From Candidatus Latescibacterota bacterium (GTDB taxonomy: Bacteria > Latescibacterota > UBA2968): a stretch of DNA of 64,000 nucleotides. Position numbers and translations under genes: made by a program. Position 1 is the stretch's first letter. Every line of letters begins with the position of its first letter. The stretch spans positions 1 to 64,000 of the forward strand of contig JAJEHL010000008.1 of assembly GCA_022823725.1 (NCBI GenBank), read 5' to 3'. The notes below the pieces were generated by a model. The model was not told the DNA's origin. It did no database searches and worked only from the letters and a program-made list of their open reading frames with translations. Of the stretch, positions 24,317 through 32,996 are shown piece after piece.

Positions 24317-26655
24317 ACAACACAATCACATTCAACATCACGCTGAATATGACCAGCGATTGGCACATTGGTTCCGGCGTTGGGCGTCAAGGCTCTGTAG
24401 ATAGCCTTGTCCTGCGCGACCCGGATGATCTGCCTTATGCACCTTCTTCTACGGTTGCTGCAATGTGGCGCGATGCAGCCGAGCAACTTGCCTATGGCCT
24501 CAACCAGGCCGCGGATAAGGACGGTAAGTGGGATCACCTCGTCACCGCTTTGTTCGGCAGTCAGCCTGCCATCGAAGATAGCCGACAGGCTCCGATCTCA
24601 TCTCGCTTATCGTTGGCGCATCTTCGATTTCCCGAGAAACTGCGCGAGGCATTTGTCGGACCAGCCCGCACGTCTTTGCGCGAGGCATTGACCTTCGTCA
24701 AACCCGGTGTGCGTATTGATCCTCGTAGCGGTACTGCAATGTCTGACATGCTCCGCTTCCAGGAAGTATGTCGGTCCGGTGCAATCCTGACTGCTCAGGC
24801 CACCATTGACAAGACGGATATAGATTCGACCGATATTGATACCTTTGTGGCTTTCGCTTTCGCGTCACTCCGCCTTCTGGAGCGAATCGGCGGCGGACGG
24901 CGACGTGGTTTGGGGTGTTGCGAGGTGCAGGTTTCCGATGTTGAGGGGAGCAAAATTTGTTCCAGTGATAAAGCACTGAGGTTTCTCCAGGACAGATCGT
25001 GCAAATTGGCTCCAGAGGTCCCGCGATTGTCCCATCCGTCAACGGATCAGGTTTCCTTCGGTGATCGCGATAAGGATGACTTCATTGATATTCCACTATT
25101 CATCAAAGCCCGCTCGCCACTACTCATCATGGACCAGCGGCTTGGCAACGTGACCACCTGTCTTGACCACATTCCGGGAACGATGGTTCTGCCTATTATT
25201 CACCGTGCGCTTCGCGACGCTGGTGCAAATGCGAAGCAAGTGACCCAATGGATCACTTCCGGTTCTCTGTCCGTGTCACCAGCCTACGCTGTGATTGGAG
25301 ACGAACGGGGGTTGCCGATGCCCATGCGGTGGCATTGGAAGAAGGAGGAAGCGACGCAAGGCACCCGTTGTGTGAAGAATGCGCCGCTAAAGGCTGAGCA
25401 TAATGACGCGACCCAAATGCAGCACCCCAGGGGCGGCGATTTGGTGGCTGATTGCAAGACCCGTAGGATTAGCCATGTGGTGCGTACCCACAATACTGTG
25501 GATGACGCCAAGCAGAAGCCAAATGAGGATGTCGGCGGCGTGTACACCTACGAGGCAATCTGTGCTGGCGAAAAACTGGCGAGCGTCGTGCGGCTACCGA
25601 AGGGTCTCGGAGACGATAAAATCTGCAAATTCCGGGAAAAAGTAGCCGGTAGAGCACGCATCGGCGCAGTGACAGGCCGGGGCTACGGCGATGTGTGTCT
25701 CAATGCAGGTGAGGTAATGCCGAGGAATACCCAACAGACTGCCTGCAAAGATGCCGTATTGTGGTTGATCTCGGACTTCTGTCTTCCATTGCCCTTCGGC
25801 TCTGGTAAACCGCTGAGCCTGCAGGACCAGATTGCCTCGGCTTTGCAAAAAACGATAGGTTGTGAAGTGAAGGTCACGCACAGTTGGATGCGTACCCGTC
25901 GCCACGATAGCTGGCACCGTCAATGGGGGTTGCCGCGCCCATCGCTGACTTTGGTTCGTGCGGGTTCGGTGGTGTTTATCGAAAGGACCGACGGTAATGA
26001 GTTCACTGACGAACAGTTGCAACGATTGGAACGCTTTGGTGCGGGCGAGCGCATCGCCGAAGGGTTCGGGCAGATTCGCGTGAATGCATCCGAAGTAACA
26101 GGTGACAATTCCTTTTCCTTGAAATCCGTCAGTGAGAAAAAAGAAAAAGAAGTTAGTCGCATAGACGATCCTGTCAAATTGGATAAGGACGTTTGCGACT
26201 TCGCTCGTGCCATTGAGATTGAAGCGTGGAAAACCTATATCCGCGCCCGTGCTGAGGAAGTTACAGCAAAGGATGAAGACCGAAAGCGTATTTTGGGATG
26301 GACATCCGCGAAGCCGACAGCGTCCCAACTGGGCAAGATGCGTGCATTGCTGAACGGCCCGCGCACAAAAGAGGATATCGAAACCGTTCGCGATTGGCTT
26401 GGGAGCAAACCAGAAGGGTGGGAAAACGCAGCCGAGAAGGTTAAAAGCATTCTCGATGATCCATTCTCTTGTTTCGGCTCTGAAACAGACGAATTCAGCG
26501 ATGCACCTTCGGCACTGGCTCGTTCGCTCGACGATATAAAACAGGATAAGATACTCAAACTTTATGCCATTGCTGCGATCATGAATGCCGCACTACATGC
26601 GCACCGCCGCGATGCGGAGAAGGATCCCAAAGAGACCAAAGAGGAGAACAACTAA
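24313..26655 (+). CDS. Cas7-Cas5-Cas11 fusion of type III-D variant
   Basis: 780 residues. Residues ~1-225 are a Cas7/Csm3-like RAMP (HIGSGVGRQGSVDSLVLRD, LPYAPSSTVAAMWRDA; G-rich GGGRRRGLG). Residues ~255-600 resemble Csx10/Cas5 (RAMP glycine loops GAVTGRGYGDV and GAGERIAEGFGQIRV). The last ~160 are helical and look like a Cas11 small subunit (ASQLGKMRALL, LKLYAIAAIMNAALHAHRR). This order is the Cas7-Cas5-Cas11 subunit described for the type III-D variant (III-Dv) of Synechocystis. The Asp in VDSLVL sits where Csm3 has its target-RNA cleavage residue. The GTG at 24313 overlaps the cas10 stop. Confidence 0.82.
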   Translation: MNNTITFNITLNMTSDWHIGSGVGRQGSVDSLVLRDPDDLPYAPSSTVAAMWRDAAEQLAYGLNQAADKDGKWDHLVTALFGSQPAIEDSRQAPISSRLSLAHLRFPEKLREAFVGPARTSLREALTFVKPGVRIDPRSGTAMSDMLRFQEVCRSGAILTAQATIDKTDIDSTDIDTFVAFAFASLRLLERIGGGRRRGLGCCEVQVSDVEGSKICSSDKALRFLQDRSCKLAPEVPRLSHPSTDQVSFGDRDKDDFIDIPLFIKARSPLLIMDQRLGNVTTCLDHIPGTMVLPIIHRALRDAGANAKQVTQWITSGSLSVSPAYAVIGDERGLPMPMRWHWKKEEATQGTRCVKNAPLKAEHNDATQMQHPRGGDLVADCKTRRISHVVRTHNTVDDAKQKPNEDVGGVYTYEAICAGEKLASVVRLPKGLGDDKICKFREKVAGRARIGAVTGRGYGDVCLNAGEVMPRNTQQTACKDAVLWLISDFCLPLPFGSGKPLSLQDQIASALQKTIGCEVKVTHSWMRTRRHDSWHRQWGLPRPSLTLVRAGSVVFIERTDGNEFTDEQLQRLERFGAGERIAEGFGQIRVNASEVTGDNSFSLKSVSEKKEKEVSRIDDPVKLDKDVCDFARAIEIEAWKTYIRARAEEVTAKDEDRKRILGWTSAKPTASQLGKMRALLNGPRTKEDIETVRDWLGSKPEGWENAAEKVKSILDDPFSCFGSETDEFSDAPSALARSLDDIKQDKILKLYAIAAIMNAALHAHRRDAEKDPKETKEENN

Positions 26656-28295
26656 TGGGGCGAAATCTTCACGCAGTCATTTGTATAACAGGGGACCTTG
26701 TTGCGAAAACACCTGTGCATTCCGGTGGCCTCAGAGATAGTGTTTTTACGGACTTGCCGCTGGCGGTCAATGGAAAGGGCGAAGTGTACTTTCCCGGCTC
26801 AGCTATTGCTGGCCCATTGCGTGCCTATTGGCGTTCCGCGTGTCCCGAATTAGAAAATGAAGTGTGGGGGCGAGTCGAAGGACAGGGCGAGGAGAAGGGT
26901 TGGGCGTCGATCTTATTTGTTCACGATGCCCCGCTGATCAAAGCTATTGACCTCGACCTCGCACAGCATGTAGCCATTGACCATAGATTGGGCACTGCGG
27001 TATTGAATAAGAAGTTTGACCGGGAGTTGGCTCCGGTTGAGGCGCGCTTCCGGCTGTGTCTGGAATTGCAGCGGCCCGCGCAAGAATACGGACCGGCAAA
27101 GGCGATGGACGACTGTACCTGGGAGAAAATCCAGAGCGTGCTACGCGGTATGTTGGAGGACCTTTGTGAGGGCGAAATTCGCTTTGGCGCAGACAAGTCT
27201 CGCGGACGGGGCAAGCTAATTTTGGAAAATGAGAAAATTTCCAGTCGGGATCTGGGCAGTGGTATCCTCGATACGCTCCTCAATAGCACCGATTCCAAAA
27301 GAACTTCTGATTTCTTCGGAGAAGAAATCAAGGCCATTCAACCCTCGCGTCAGCAGTTGAAGTTGTTCCTCACCTGCCAGCCCGTAGCCCCCGTAATGCA
27401 GCGCCACGAAGCCGAGGGCACGGCGGTAGATATGCTTCCTGCAGTGGCAGTTGAGGGCGACAAGCGCAAGCCGTTTCTTTCTGGAACCGGAATCAAGGGC
27501 GCGTTCCGCGCACAATCGGCTCGGATATTACGCACGGTGCTGGGCTGTGAAGACGCTGATGAGGATTTGCTGGAGCTTGTGGGTGCCCTGTACGGGACGG
27601 CAAAAACAAAAGATGAAAACCCGAAGGAGAAGACTTCCCAACCAGACCCAGATGATCCAGATTACCGCGAACCGGGACAGGGTGCAGTATCATTCGACGA
27701 CTACCGCATGGATCGCCCCTTGTCTCTATCTGATTGGCAACGGTTGCTGACGTTGGATGCCAGTAGCTCGACAGAGCGGCTCGCACATTTTCGCACAGAG
27801 GCTAAGAACACAAAGTGGAAGGACTTTAGACCCGTAGCGCATGTCGCCATTGACCGTTGGACAGGTGGTGCTGCCAACAAATTTTTGTTCAGCAGGCTGG
27901 AGCCAGAATTAGACGCAATTAATCTCACCGCCACCATTGATTTTGAGCGGATCGCACCGCCCCGCACCTATTGGGATGTCCCCGATGGCTGTGCTTCAAA
28001 AGGGAAGCAGGAATTGGTTTTATTTCGTCGCGCCGCATTCGCCCTGTTCTTGTTGACACTTCGCGACTTTGCGCGTGGTCGGATTCCACTTGGTTACGGT
28101 GTCAACCGGGGGCTGGGCGATTTGGATTTGACGGAGGCTACTTTTGACGGCTTAAAGACATGGGACTGCGTGGAGATGCCATGTAGCTTGACCTCGGGCG
28201 ATTTCGATGAGAAAGACAAAATGGAGGCTTTTCAACCCCTTCAGGAAGCGTGGAGCACATATATAGAAGCAAATAAATCGGAGGCGAGATCGTGA
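26655..28295 (+). CDS. Cas7-2x: two fused Csm3-like RAMP subunits
   Basis: 546 residues with two Cas7/Csm3-like domains. The first (~1-200) has HSGGLRDSVFTDLPL, YFPGSAIAGPLRAYWR and FGADKSRGRGKL. The second (~232-530) has EGTAVDMLPAV, FLSGTGIKGAFRAQSAR and IPLGYGVNRGLGDL. Each keeps an Asp at the position that cuts target RNA in Csm3 (TDLPL, VDMLP). It corresponds to the Cas7-2x subunit of III-Dv complexes. ATG 26655 shares one base with the preceding TAA, and the stop overlaps the csx19 start. Confidence 0.85.
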   Translation: MGRNLHAVICITGDLVAKTPVHSGGLRDSVFTDLPLAVNGKGEVYFPGSAIAGPLRAYWRSACPELENEVWGRVEGQGEEKGWASILFVHDAPLIKAIDLDLAQHVAIDHRLGTAVLNKKFDRELAPVEARFRLCLELQRPAQEYGPAKAMDDCTWEKIQSVLRGMLEDLCEGEIRFGADKSRGRGKLILENEKISSRDLGSGILDTLLNSTDSKRTSDFFGEEIKAIQPSRQQLKLFLTCQPVAPVMQRHEAEGTAVDMLPAVAVEGDKRKPFLSGTGIKGAFRAQSARILRTVLGCEDADEDLLELVGALYGTAKTKDENPKEKTSQPDPDDPDYREPGQGAVSFDDYRMDRPLSLSDWQRLLTLDASSSTERLAHFRTEAKNTKWKDFRPVAHVAIDRWTGGAANKFLFSRLEPELDAINLTATIDFERIAPPRTYWDVPDGCASKGKQELVLFRRAAFALFLLTLRDFARGRIPLGYGVNRGLGDLDLTEATFDGLKTWDCVEMPCSLTSGDFDEKDKMEAFQPLQEAWSTYIEANKSEARS

Positions 28296-28828
28296 ACAAC
28301 ACCCTCTACGTTACGACGAAATGTTGCACCGCTGAAGAGATCAATGATCTGGTGCTTGCGCTCCCAACTGACGATTCAGGTGGTGTTTCTGGTTTGATAA
28401 TGACCCCGACTGCCTGTGAACTCTGTGTCTGGCGATGTGGTCAATTTGAAGGCGGGAAAATTGAACAAGCATTTGAAGTCCGTGCGTTCTGCAATGACTG
28501 GGAATTGCGGTGGAATCGGGAAGGAACCAATGGTGTTGCCACCTTGTTGAGCGAAAAGCAGATCTCTGCATGTGGTTGGTCTGAGCCTTCCAAAATTAAA
28601 CTGGAAGGCACACTCAACCGCAGTTACCTCCTGTGGGGAGAGCGCGAGAACAACAGTGAGGGTTCTGGTTGGACGACACTCACCCATGGGCGCACGGGAC
28701 CGATTCAGGTGCCTGTTGAGAACAACACCTCGCGCATAAAGCTCAAAGTGCGCGAGTATTTGAGGCGATTTGAACATGGAAATGTATGTGTATTCGACCA
28801 ACGCCTCATTGCTCTGGTTGATGCCTGA
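28292..28828 (+). CDS. csx19: Type III-D CRISPR protein Csx19
   Basis: 178 residues. The pattern fits Csx19: FEVRAFCNDWELRW near the middle, YLLWGERE..SGWTTLTHGRTGPIQVPV and the C-terminal REYLRRFEHGNVCVFDQRLIALVDA. Csx19 is a small subunit specific to type III-D loci, and its position between Cas7-2x and the large Cas7 agrees. The start is a GTG overlapping the upstream TGA. No catalytic motif is visible. Confidence 0.78.
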   Translation: MNNTLYVTTKCCTAEEINDLVLALPTDDSGGVSGLIMTPTACELCVWRCGQFEGGKIEQAFEVRAFCNDWELRWNREGTNGVATLLSEKQISACGWSEPSKIKLEGTLNRSYLLWGERENNSEGSGWTTLTHGRTGPIQVPVENNTSRIKLKVREYLRRFEHGNVCVFDQRLIALVDA

Positions 28829-28852
28829 GAGTAACATAATGGGAGACCGATG

Positions 28853-31333
28853 ATGTCCAATAAGAGATTTCAAAATCCGTATAATTTTGTACCCTTTGGG
28901 AATGTCGGAACCGATGGCCTCCTTGCTCAGGGAGAACCCCCGGGACACAGTACGTACAAAAAGGGCTTTTTCGAGGGGTCTATTGAGATTGAGCTGGAGG
29001 CCGTGTCACCGCTTCTGCTCTCTGATCCCGCAAAGCTAACGGTTCGGAACGGTCATAAAACCCTCGACCTTCTAACGACGCATTGCGGCAAACCAATTCT
29101 GCGTCCGACATCGCTCAAAGGGGCGTTGCGTGCGGCATACGAAGCCATCACCTGTTCGCGTTTGGGTGTTCTTGATGAACGCTACAAGACGCCATTGGCA
29201 CGGCGAATGAATGCACCTGATGGCTTGTCTATGGTGCCAGCGAGAATTTCGCCATGTGGTGAAAAACTGGAGTTGTATCGTGGGGAGCATAGCAAGAATC
29301 CCTCTTGGGATCCCCAAATAGGTCGTATGGGAGGTTGGAAGATTCCTGATAATATAATGTATGCGGCTTGGTTGCCTATGTATGAAGGGAGTAGTAGCAA
29401 GACCAGTACCAAAGGGCCTATCATAGGTACTCAGGTAGTCAAATATCCAGGTGGAGGTATCCCGAAACATGGAGACAAAGTCGATTGTTGGCTCAATTTA
29501 GTTAATCACGAGAAACCTAAGTTTTCTTATTGGCGAGTTACTCATATCCGCCGTGCGGGTTGTACGCATTCAAACTATCCTTTGAGTGGCAAGGATGCAC
29601 AAAAAAATGACCATTGGTATGGTGGAAATAGGCACCACAAAACCGAAGAGTACAGGTTGATAAAAGGCGGATTCGTCTGCCGCACAAACCAGAATATTAA
29701 GAAAAAACACGACGAGCGGGTATTTTTCTCATTTAACAAGGTGCCTACAGAATCTATTGATAAAAAATGGCTGACTGAATGGAACCAACTGGTCCAAGAC
29801 TATCAAGACATTCACGAGGACGATCTCCATACTCGAAAGCAAAACTCCCAGAAACCGGACGCTTATCTCGGTGGAGAACCGGGCAAAACCGCTTGGTCGC
29901 GCCAGATTTATACGAAGTCTGCTGCGAAATTGAAACCAGGCGACCTCTGTTATGCTCGCGTTGATCGGAAGAGTAATATCATCGGTCTCTATCCCGTTAT
30001 GATATCGAGAGAGCTTGCAAAGAAAGCTCCATACGCTGATTTGTTGAATAAAAAATTTTTACCAGCGAATAGCGAAGATCAATTCTCACCCGCGGATCGG
30101 GTTTTCGGTTGGGTACACCAGGGGGATACCGGTTCAACCAATGCATACAAAGGCCATCTCAGAATTCGCAAAGTGCAATGCTTAACCGAGGCTGAAGACG
30201 CCATTCATCGATTTGGTAAATCTAACTCGCAGTACAGCCTACCTCTATCAATCTTGTCCTCACCCAAACCACAACAGGCACGGTTTTATGCGTCCGGTGC
30301 CTCTACTTATGATGATAGCGCAGCTAAACTGTCAGGCCGAAAATTTTATCTGCATCATCGCGGTGTTCCAGATGGATATTGGGATGCAGATAAAGCGAAG
30401 GCGGATGCCGAAAACACTCGTGGCCCTCAAAAAACGAATGGCGCGTACCGGGAGTATGTTCGATGGCAGGGGCATGGTGTCCAGCAGCAAGATAATCAAA
30501 ATGTTTCGATACGCGCTTGGGTGAAGCCAGAGACCAAATTCAAGGTGGAAATTCGTTTCGACAACCTGAATGCAGCAGAACTCGGCGCGCTTCTGTGGCT
30601 TTGCTCACTTGATAAGATATATCATCTAAAAGTTGGCGCAGGCAAGCCGCTGGGATTTGGTTCGGTGACTACAAAATTAGTCGGGGTAGATATCCGGAAT
30701 CACGCCGCTCTGCAAAATGAGTATGAAAATCTCATCCCAGCGAGTGGAAATTCAGCGATTACCGATGTGGCGAAGGCCAAAGAGGAATTTGTCGAGTTGT
30801 TCAGGCAGGCACTTTGCATAGGTGCCAACAGGCTCGAAGACCACGATGTGATCAAAGCATTCCTCGCTATCGCGCAGGGGCCATCTGCACCTGTCCACTA
30901 TCCTCGACAATCGCCTAAACCAGATCCAAAAGGCGAAAATTTCGAGTGGTTCGGGAAAAATAAGAAGCCCTTACCAAAACCCGGAAAAGACGGATTTTTA
31001 TATTCTTCTCAGTCTTCCGGTGGTGACCGTTCAAAAAAGAAAAGACAGAACCAAAAGCAGCGGTCTCAAAAAGATAATGCCTCTCAGTCTTCTGGTGATG
31101 GTGGTCACCAAGCCTCCAGTGGCCCTCATCAGGGAAGAGTTAAGTGGTTCAACGACGCCAAGGGGTTCGGTTTTATCGAGCAAGACGATGGCGAAGATGT
31201 TTTCGTCCATTTCTCTGCGATTCAAGCAGAAGGCTTTAAGTCTTTGTCCGAAGGTGACGTCGTCGAATTTAAGATCACCCAGGGACCTAAGGGCCTCCAG
31301 GCGGCGAATGTCGTAAAGCAATCAACATCGTAA
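28853..31333 (+). CDS. Cas7-insertion RAMP fused to a cold-shock domain
   Basis: 826 residues. The RAMP begins at ~40 ([16 protein letters not shown] at ~85-100), is interrupted by a large insert (~120-540), and resumes with [28 protein letters not shown] (~575-605). This matches the TIGR03986-like Cas7-insertion subunit of III-Dv complexes. A Ser/Gly/Lys-rich linker (~700-758) leads to a complete cold-shock domain at ~760-826: [19 protein letters not shown] (RNP1) and DVFVHFSAI (RNP2), ending GLQAANV. Cold-shock domains bind single-stranded nucleic acid. The fusion is one uninterrupted frame. ATG 28853 has GGGAG 7 bases upstream. Confidence 0.85.
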   Translation: MSNKRFQNPYNFVPFGNVGTDGLLAQGEPPGHSTYKKGFFEGSIEIELEAVSPLLLSDPAKLTVRNGHKTLDLLTTHCGKPILRPTSLKGALRAAYEAITCSRLGVLDERYKTPLARRMNAPDGLSMVPARISPCGEKLELYRGEHSKNPSWDPQIGRMGGWKIPDNIMYAAWLPMYEGSSSKTSTKGPIIGTQVVKYPGGGIPKHGDKVDCWLNLVNHEKPKFSYWRVTHIRRAGCTHSNYPLSGKDAQKNDHWYGGNRHHKTEEYRLIKGGFVCRTNQNIKKKHDERVFFSFNKVPTESIDKKWLTEWNQLVQDYQDIHEDDLHTRKQNSQKPDAYLGGEPGKTAWSRQIYTKSAAKLKPGDLCYARVDRKSNIIGLYPVMISRELAKKAPYADLLNKKFLPANSEDQFSPADRVFGWVHQGDTGSTNAYKGHLRIRKVQCLTEAEDAIHRFGKSNSQYSLPLSILSSPKPQQARFYASGASTYDDSAAKLSGRKFYLHHRGVPDGYWDADKAKADAENTRGPQKTNGAYREYVRWQGHGVQQQDNQNVSIRAWVKPETKFKVEIRFDNLNAAELGALLWLCSLDKIYHLKVGAGKPLGFGSVTTKLVGVDIRNHAALQNEYENLIPASGNSAITDVAKAKEEFVELFRQALCIGANRLEDHDVIKAFLAIAQGPSAPVHYPRQSPKPDPKGENFEWFGKNKKPLPKPGKDGFLYSSQSSGGDRSKKKRQNQKQRSQKDNASQSSGDGGHQASSGPHQGRVKWFNDAKGFGFIEQDDGEDVFVHFSAIQAEGFKSLSEGDVVEFKITQGPKGLQAANVVKQSTS

Positions 31334-31358
31334 TCCATAATAACATTGGAGACTTATC

Positions 31359-32495
31359 ATGCGTTTCATTTTATCAACTATTGGCACAAGCATCCTGACA
31401 AATCTTATTGACAGAAGCAACCCCAAAGAAGCTAATGACTGGTGGAAGACGTTGCGGGATGCGGCGAACCTGAAACTGGACGAGTTAGAACCGGAAATGG
31501 AAAGGGTGATCAACACTCTTGCTGAACGGGCATTGGATGAACTCAACAAAAACGATGCTAAAACCAACTGTCGAATCAGTGCCGAATTGAATGGTATCTA
31601 TGGTATTTATGGCGGTTATTTACGTACTAACATTCAAGACCAACACTGTCTCATCTGCACTGATACCGCACAAGGACAAAAGACGGGCGAGCTGATTAAG
31701 AAGTTTCTTAGGAATAAAGGGTTTAATGTATTTATTCTTACGCCTGAAGGACTTTCGACAAAGAATACGGAATCCTTCGCCGCAGGTGTAAAAGAGCTCA
31801 TTCGGCAGCTGGAGGACACCGTACCTGGATACGAGGGTTATCGTGTAATTTTCAATCTCGTTGGCGGCTTCAAAAGTCTGCAAGGTTATATGCATACTTT
31901 CGGTGCATTTTACGCCGATGAAATAGTCTATATCTTTGAAGCACAAACCGCTGACCTAATCAAAATTCCGCGCCTGCCAATTCAGATTGACGACACTGTG
32001 ATTCGAGAACATCTGGTACAATTTGCATTGATGGATGCCGGGAAACTGTATTTGGTATCTGAACTTGAAGGTATCCCAGAAACGTTGCTTGAATACGTAA
32101 AAGACGATGGCAATACCTATGCGGGCTTGTCGGCGTGGGGACAGTTGATCTGGAATCGGGCCAAACGGGATTTATTGACAGGAGAGCTATTGGATTTTCC
32201 ACGATTGGAATATAGAAATACTTTCAAGGAAGACTTCGACGATCAGAGTGATCCCACGAAACGTCTTAAACTGCAAGAAACATTAGCAAAGGTTGCTACT
32301 ATGCTCAAAGATACAGATGGCGACACAACACAGCTTAATACGAAAGTCTCTGGACTGAACTTTGAGAAACTACAAAACTACAACTTCTACACATTCCGTA
32401 TCACTAATTCCATCCGTGTCAGTTGTGCAATTAATAACGGTGGATTAAAACTTCGGCACTATGGTGAACATAACTACGTGAATAATGATCCATAA
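31359..32495 (+). CDS. CARF protein with RelE-like C-terminal domain (Cami1-like)
   Basis: 378 residues. The N-terminal CARF domain (~1-190) of the APE2256/Csm6-like kind has STIGTSILTNLI, HCLICTDTAQGQKTG and NLVGGFKSLQGYMHTFGAFYADEIVYIFE. A helical linker follows, and the last ~80 residues (YNFYTFRITNSIRVSC, then GLKLRHYGEHNYV) look like the barrel of a RelE/ParE-type toxin. CARF-RelE proteins such as Cami1 are known mRNA interferases activated by cyclic oligoadenylate. The CARF call is solid; the RelE call is by pattern only. It is the last gene of the III-D operon, 25 bases after the Cas7-CSD gene and before a terminator. Confidence 0.7.
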   Translation: MRFILSTIGTSILTNLIDRSNPKEANDWWKTLRDAANLKLDELEPEMERVINTLAERALDELNKNDAKTNCRISAELNGIYGIYGGYLRTNIQDQHCLICTDTAQGQKTGELIKKFLRNKGFNVFILTPEGLSTKNTESFAAGVKELIRQLEDTVPGYEGYRVIFNLVGGFKSLQGYMHTFGAFYADEIVYIFEAQTADLIKIPRLPIQIDDTVIREHLVQFALMDAGKLYLVSELEGIPETLLEYVKDDGNTYAGLSAWGQLIWNRAKRDLLTGELLDFPRLEYRNTFKEDFDDQSDPTKRLKLQETLAKVATMLKDTDGDTTQLNTKVSGLNFEKLQNYNFYTFRITNSIRVSCAINNGGLKLRHYGEHNYVNNDP

Positions 32496-32590
32496 AGAGA
32501 ATGAAAAACAATAGATGGAATATTGTCAAATGTTGTGGAGATTCCAAGATTGTATCCTGACACTGTAAATGGACAACCAACGATCTTCCA

Positions 32591-32612
32591 CCTGCCGCTG
32601 GGCAGGTTTTTT
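32591..32612 (+). terminator. Rho-independent terminator of the CRISPR effector operon
   Basis: CCTGCC-GCTG-GGCAGG followed by six T's, about 95 bases after the last cas-operon gene. The 95 bases in between hold nothing recognisable. Confidence 0.85.
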
Positions 32613-32688
32613 GTATCCAATTTGAATCCTCGTAAGGTCTGGATGAAGATTGCGGGTATGCCGTATAATTTTTCAACAGGAGGTTCGG

Positions 32689-32847
32689 ATGCTGGAAATA
32701 CCAGGGGTGTCGGAAAGCACAAATTCAATTGTCTCGGTTATTGTAATCGTGGTGTTGGCTCTTTTGATTTTAAAATTTGTGGGCAAGGTCGGCAAGTTTC
32801 TTGTGGTCGTATTTCTCATCCTTGCTGTACTTTATATCCTGCTCTGA
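32689..32847 (+). CDS. Small hydrophobic membrane protein
   Basis: 52 residues beginning MLEIPGVSESTNS. ATG at 32689, with AGGAGG at 32678-32683, an ideal ribosome-binding site. Almost everything after residue 14 is hydrophobic, forming one or two transmembrane helices around a FVGKVGKF turn. No family is recognised. It lies after the CRISPR terminator and is probably not part of that system. Confidence 0.6.
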   Translation: MLEIPGVSESTNSIVSVIVIVVLALLILKFVGKVGKFLVVVFLILAVLYILL

Positions 32848-32891
32848 CCGCTCGATAAAGACGTCGGAAAATACTGAAACGATTAAACCGA

Positions 32892-32974
32892 CCTGTGATA
32901 CGCTTTATGCAGGTAAGCTGAAAAATTTGGATTTTTGCTTCGACATACAGAGATGGGAACGGTCCTGCAAACCA
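32892..32974 (+). ncRNA. Repeated pseudoknotted RNA element, divergent copy 4
   Basis: A hairpin (CCTG..CAGG) and a second hairpin (AAGC..AAAAAT with ATTTTT..GCTT) precede CATACAGAGATGGGAACGGT and CTGCAAACC, which match the 3' half of copies at 39038 and 44229. The first stem has a completely different sequence but the same position, suggesting structure is conserved. The distal pseudoknot strand is not obvious. It lies 22 bases before the gene at 32997. Confidence 0.5.
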
Positions 32975-32996
32975 CTTCGAATTCTTTAAAAAAACC

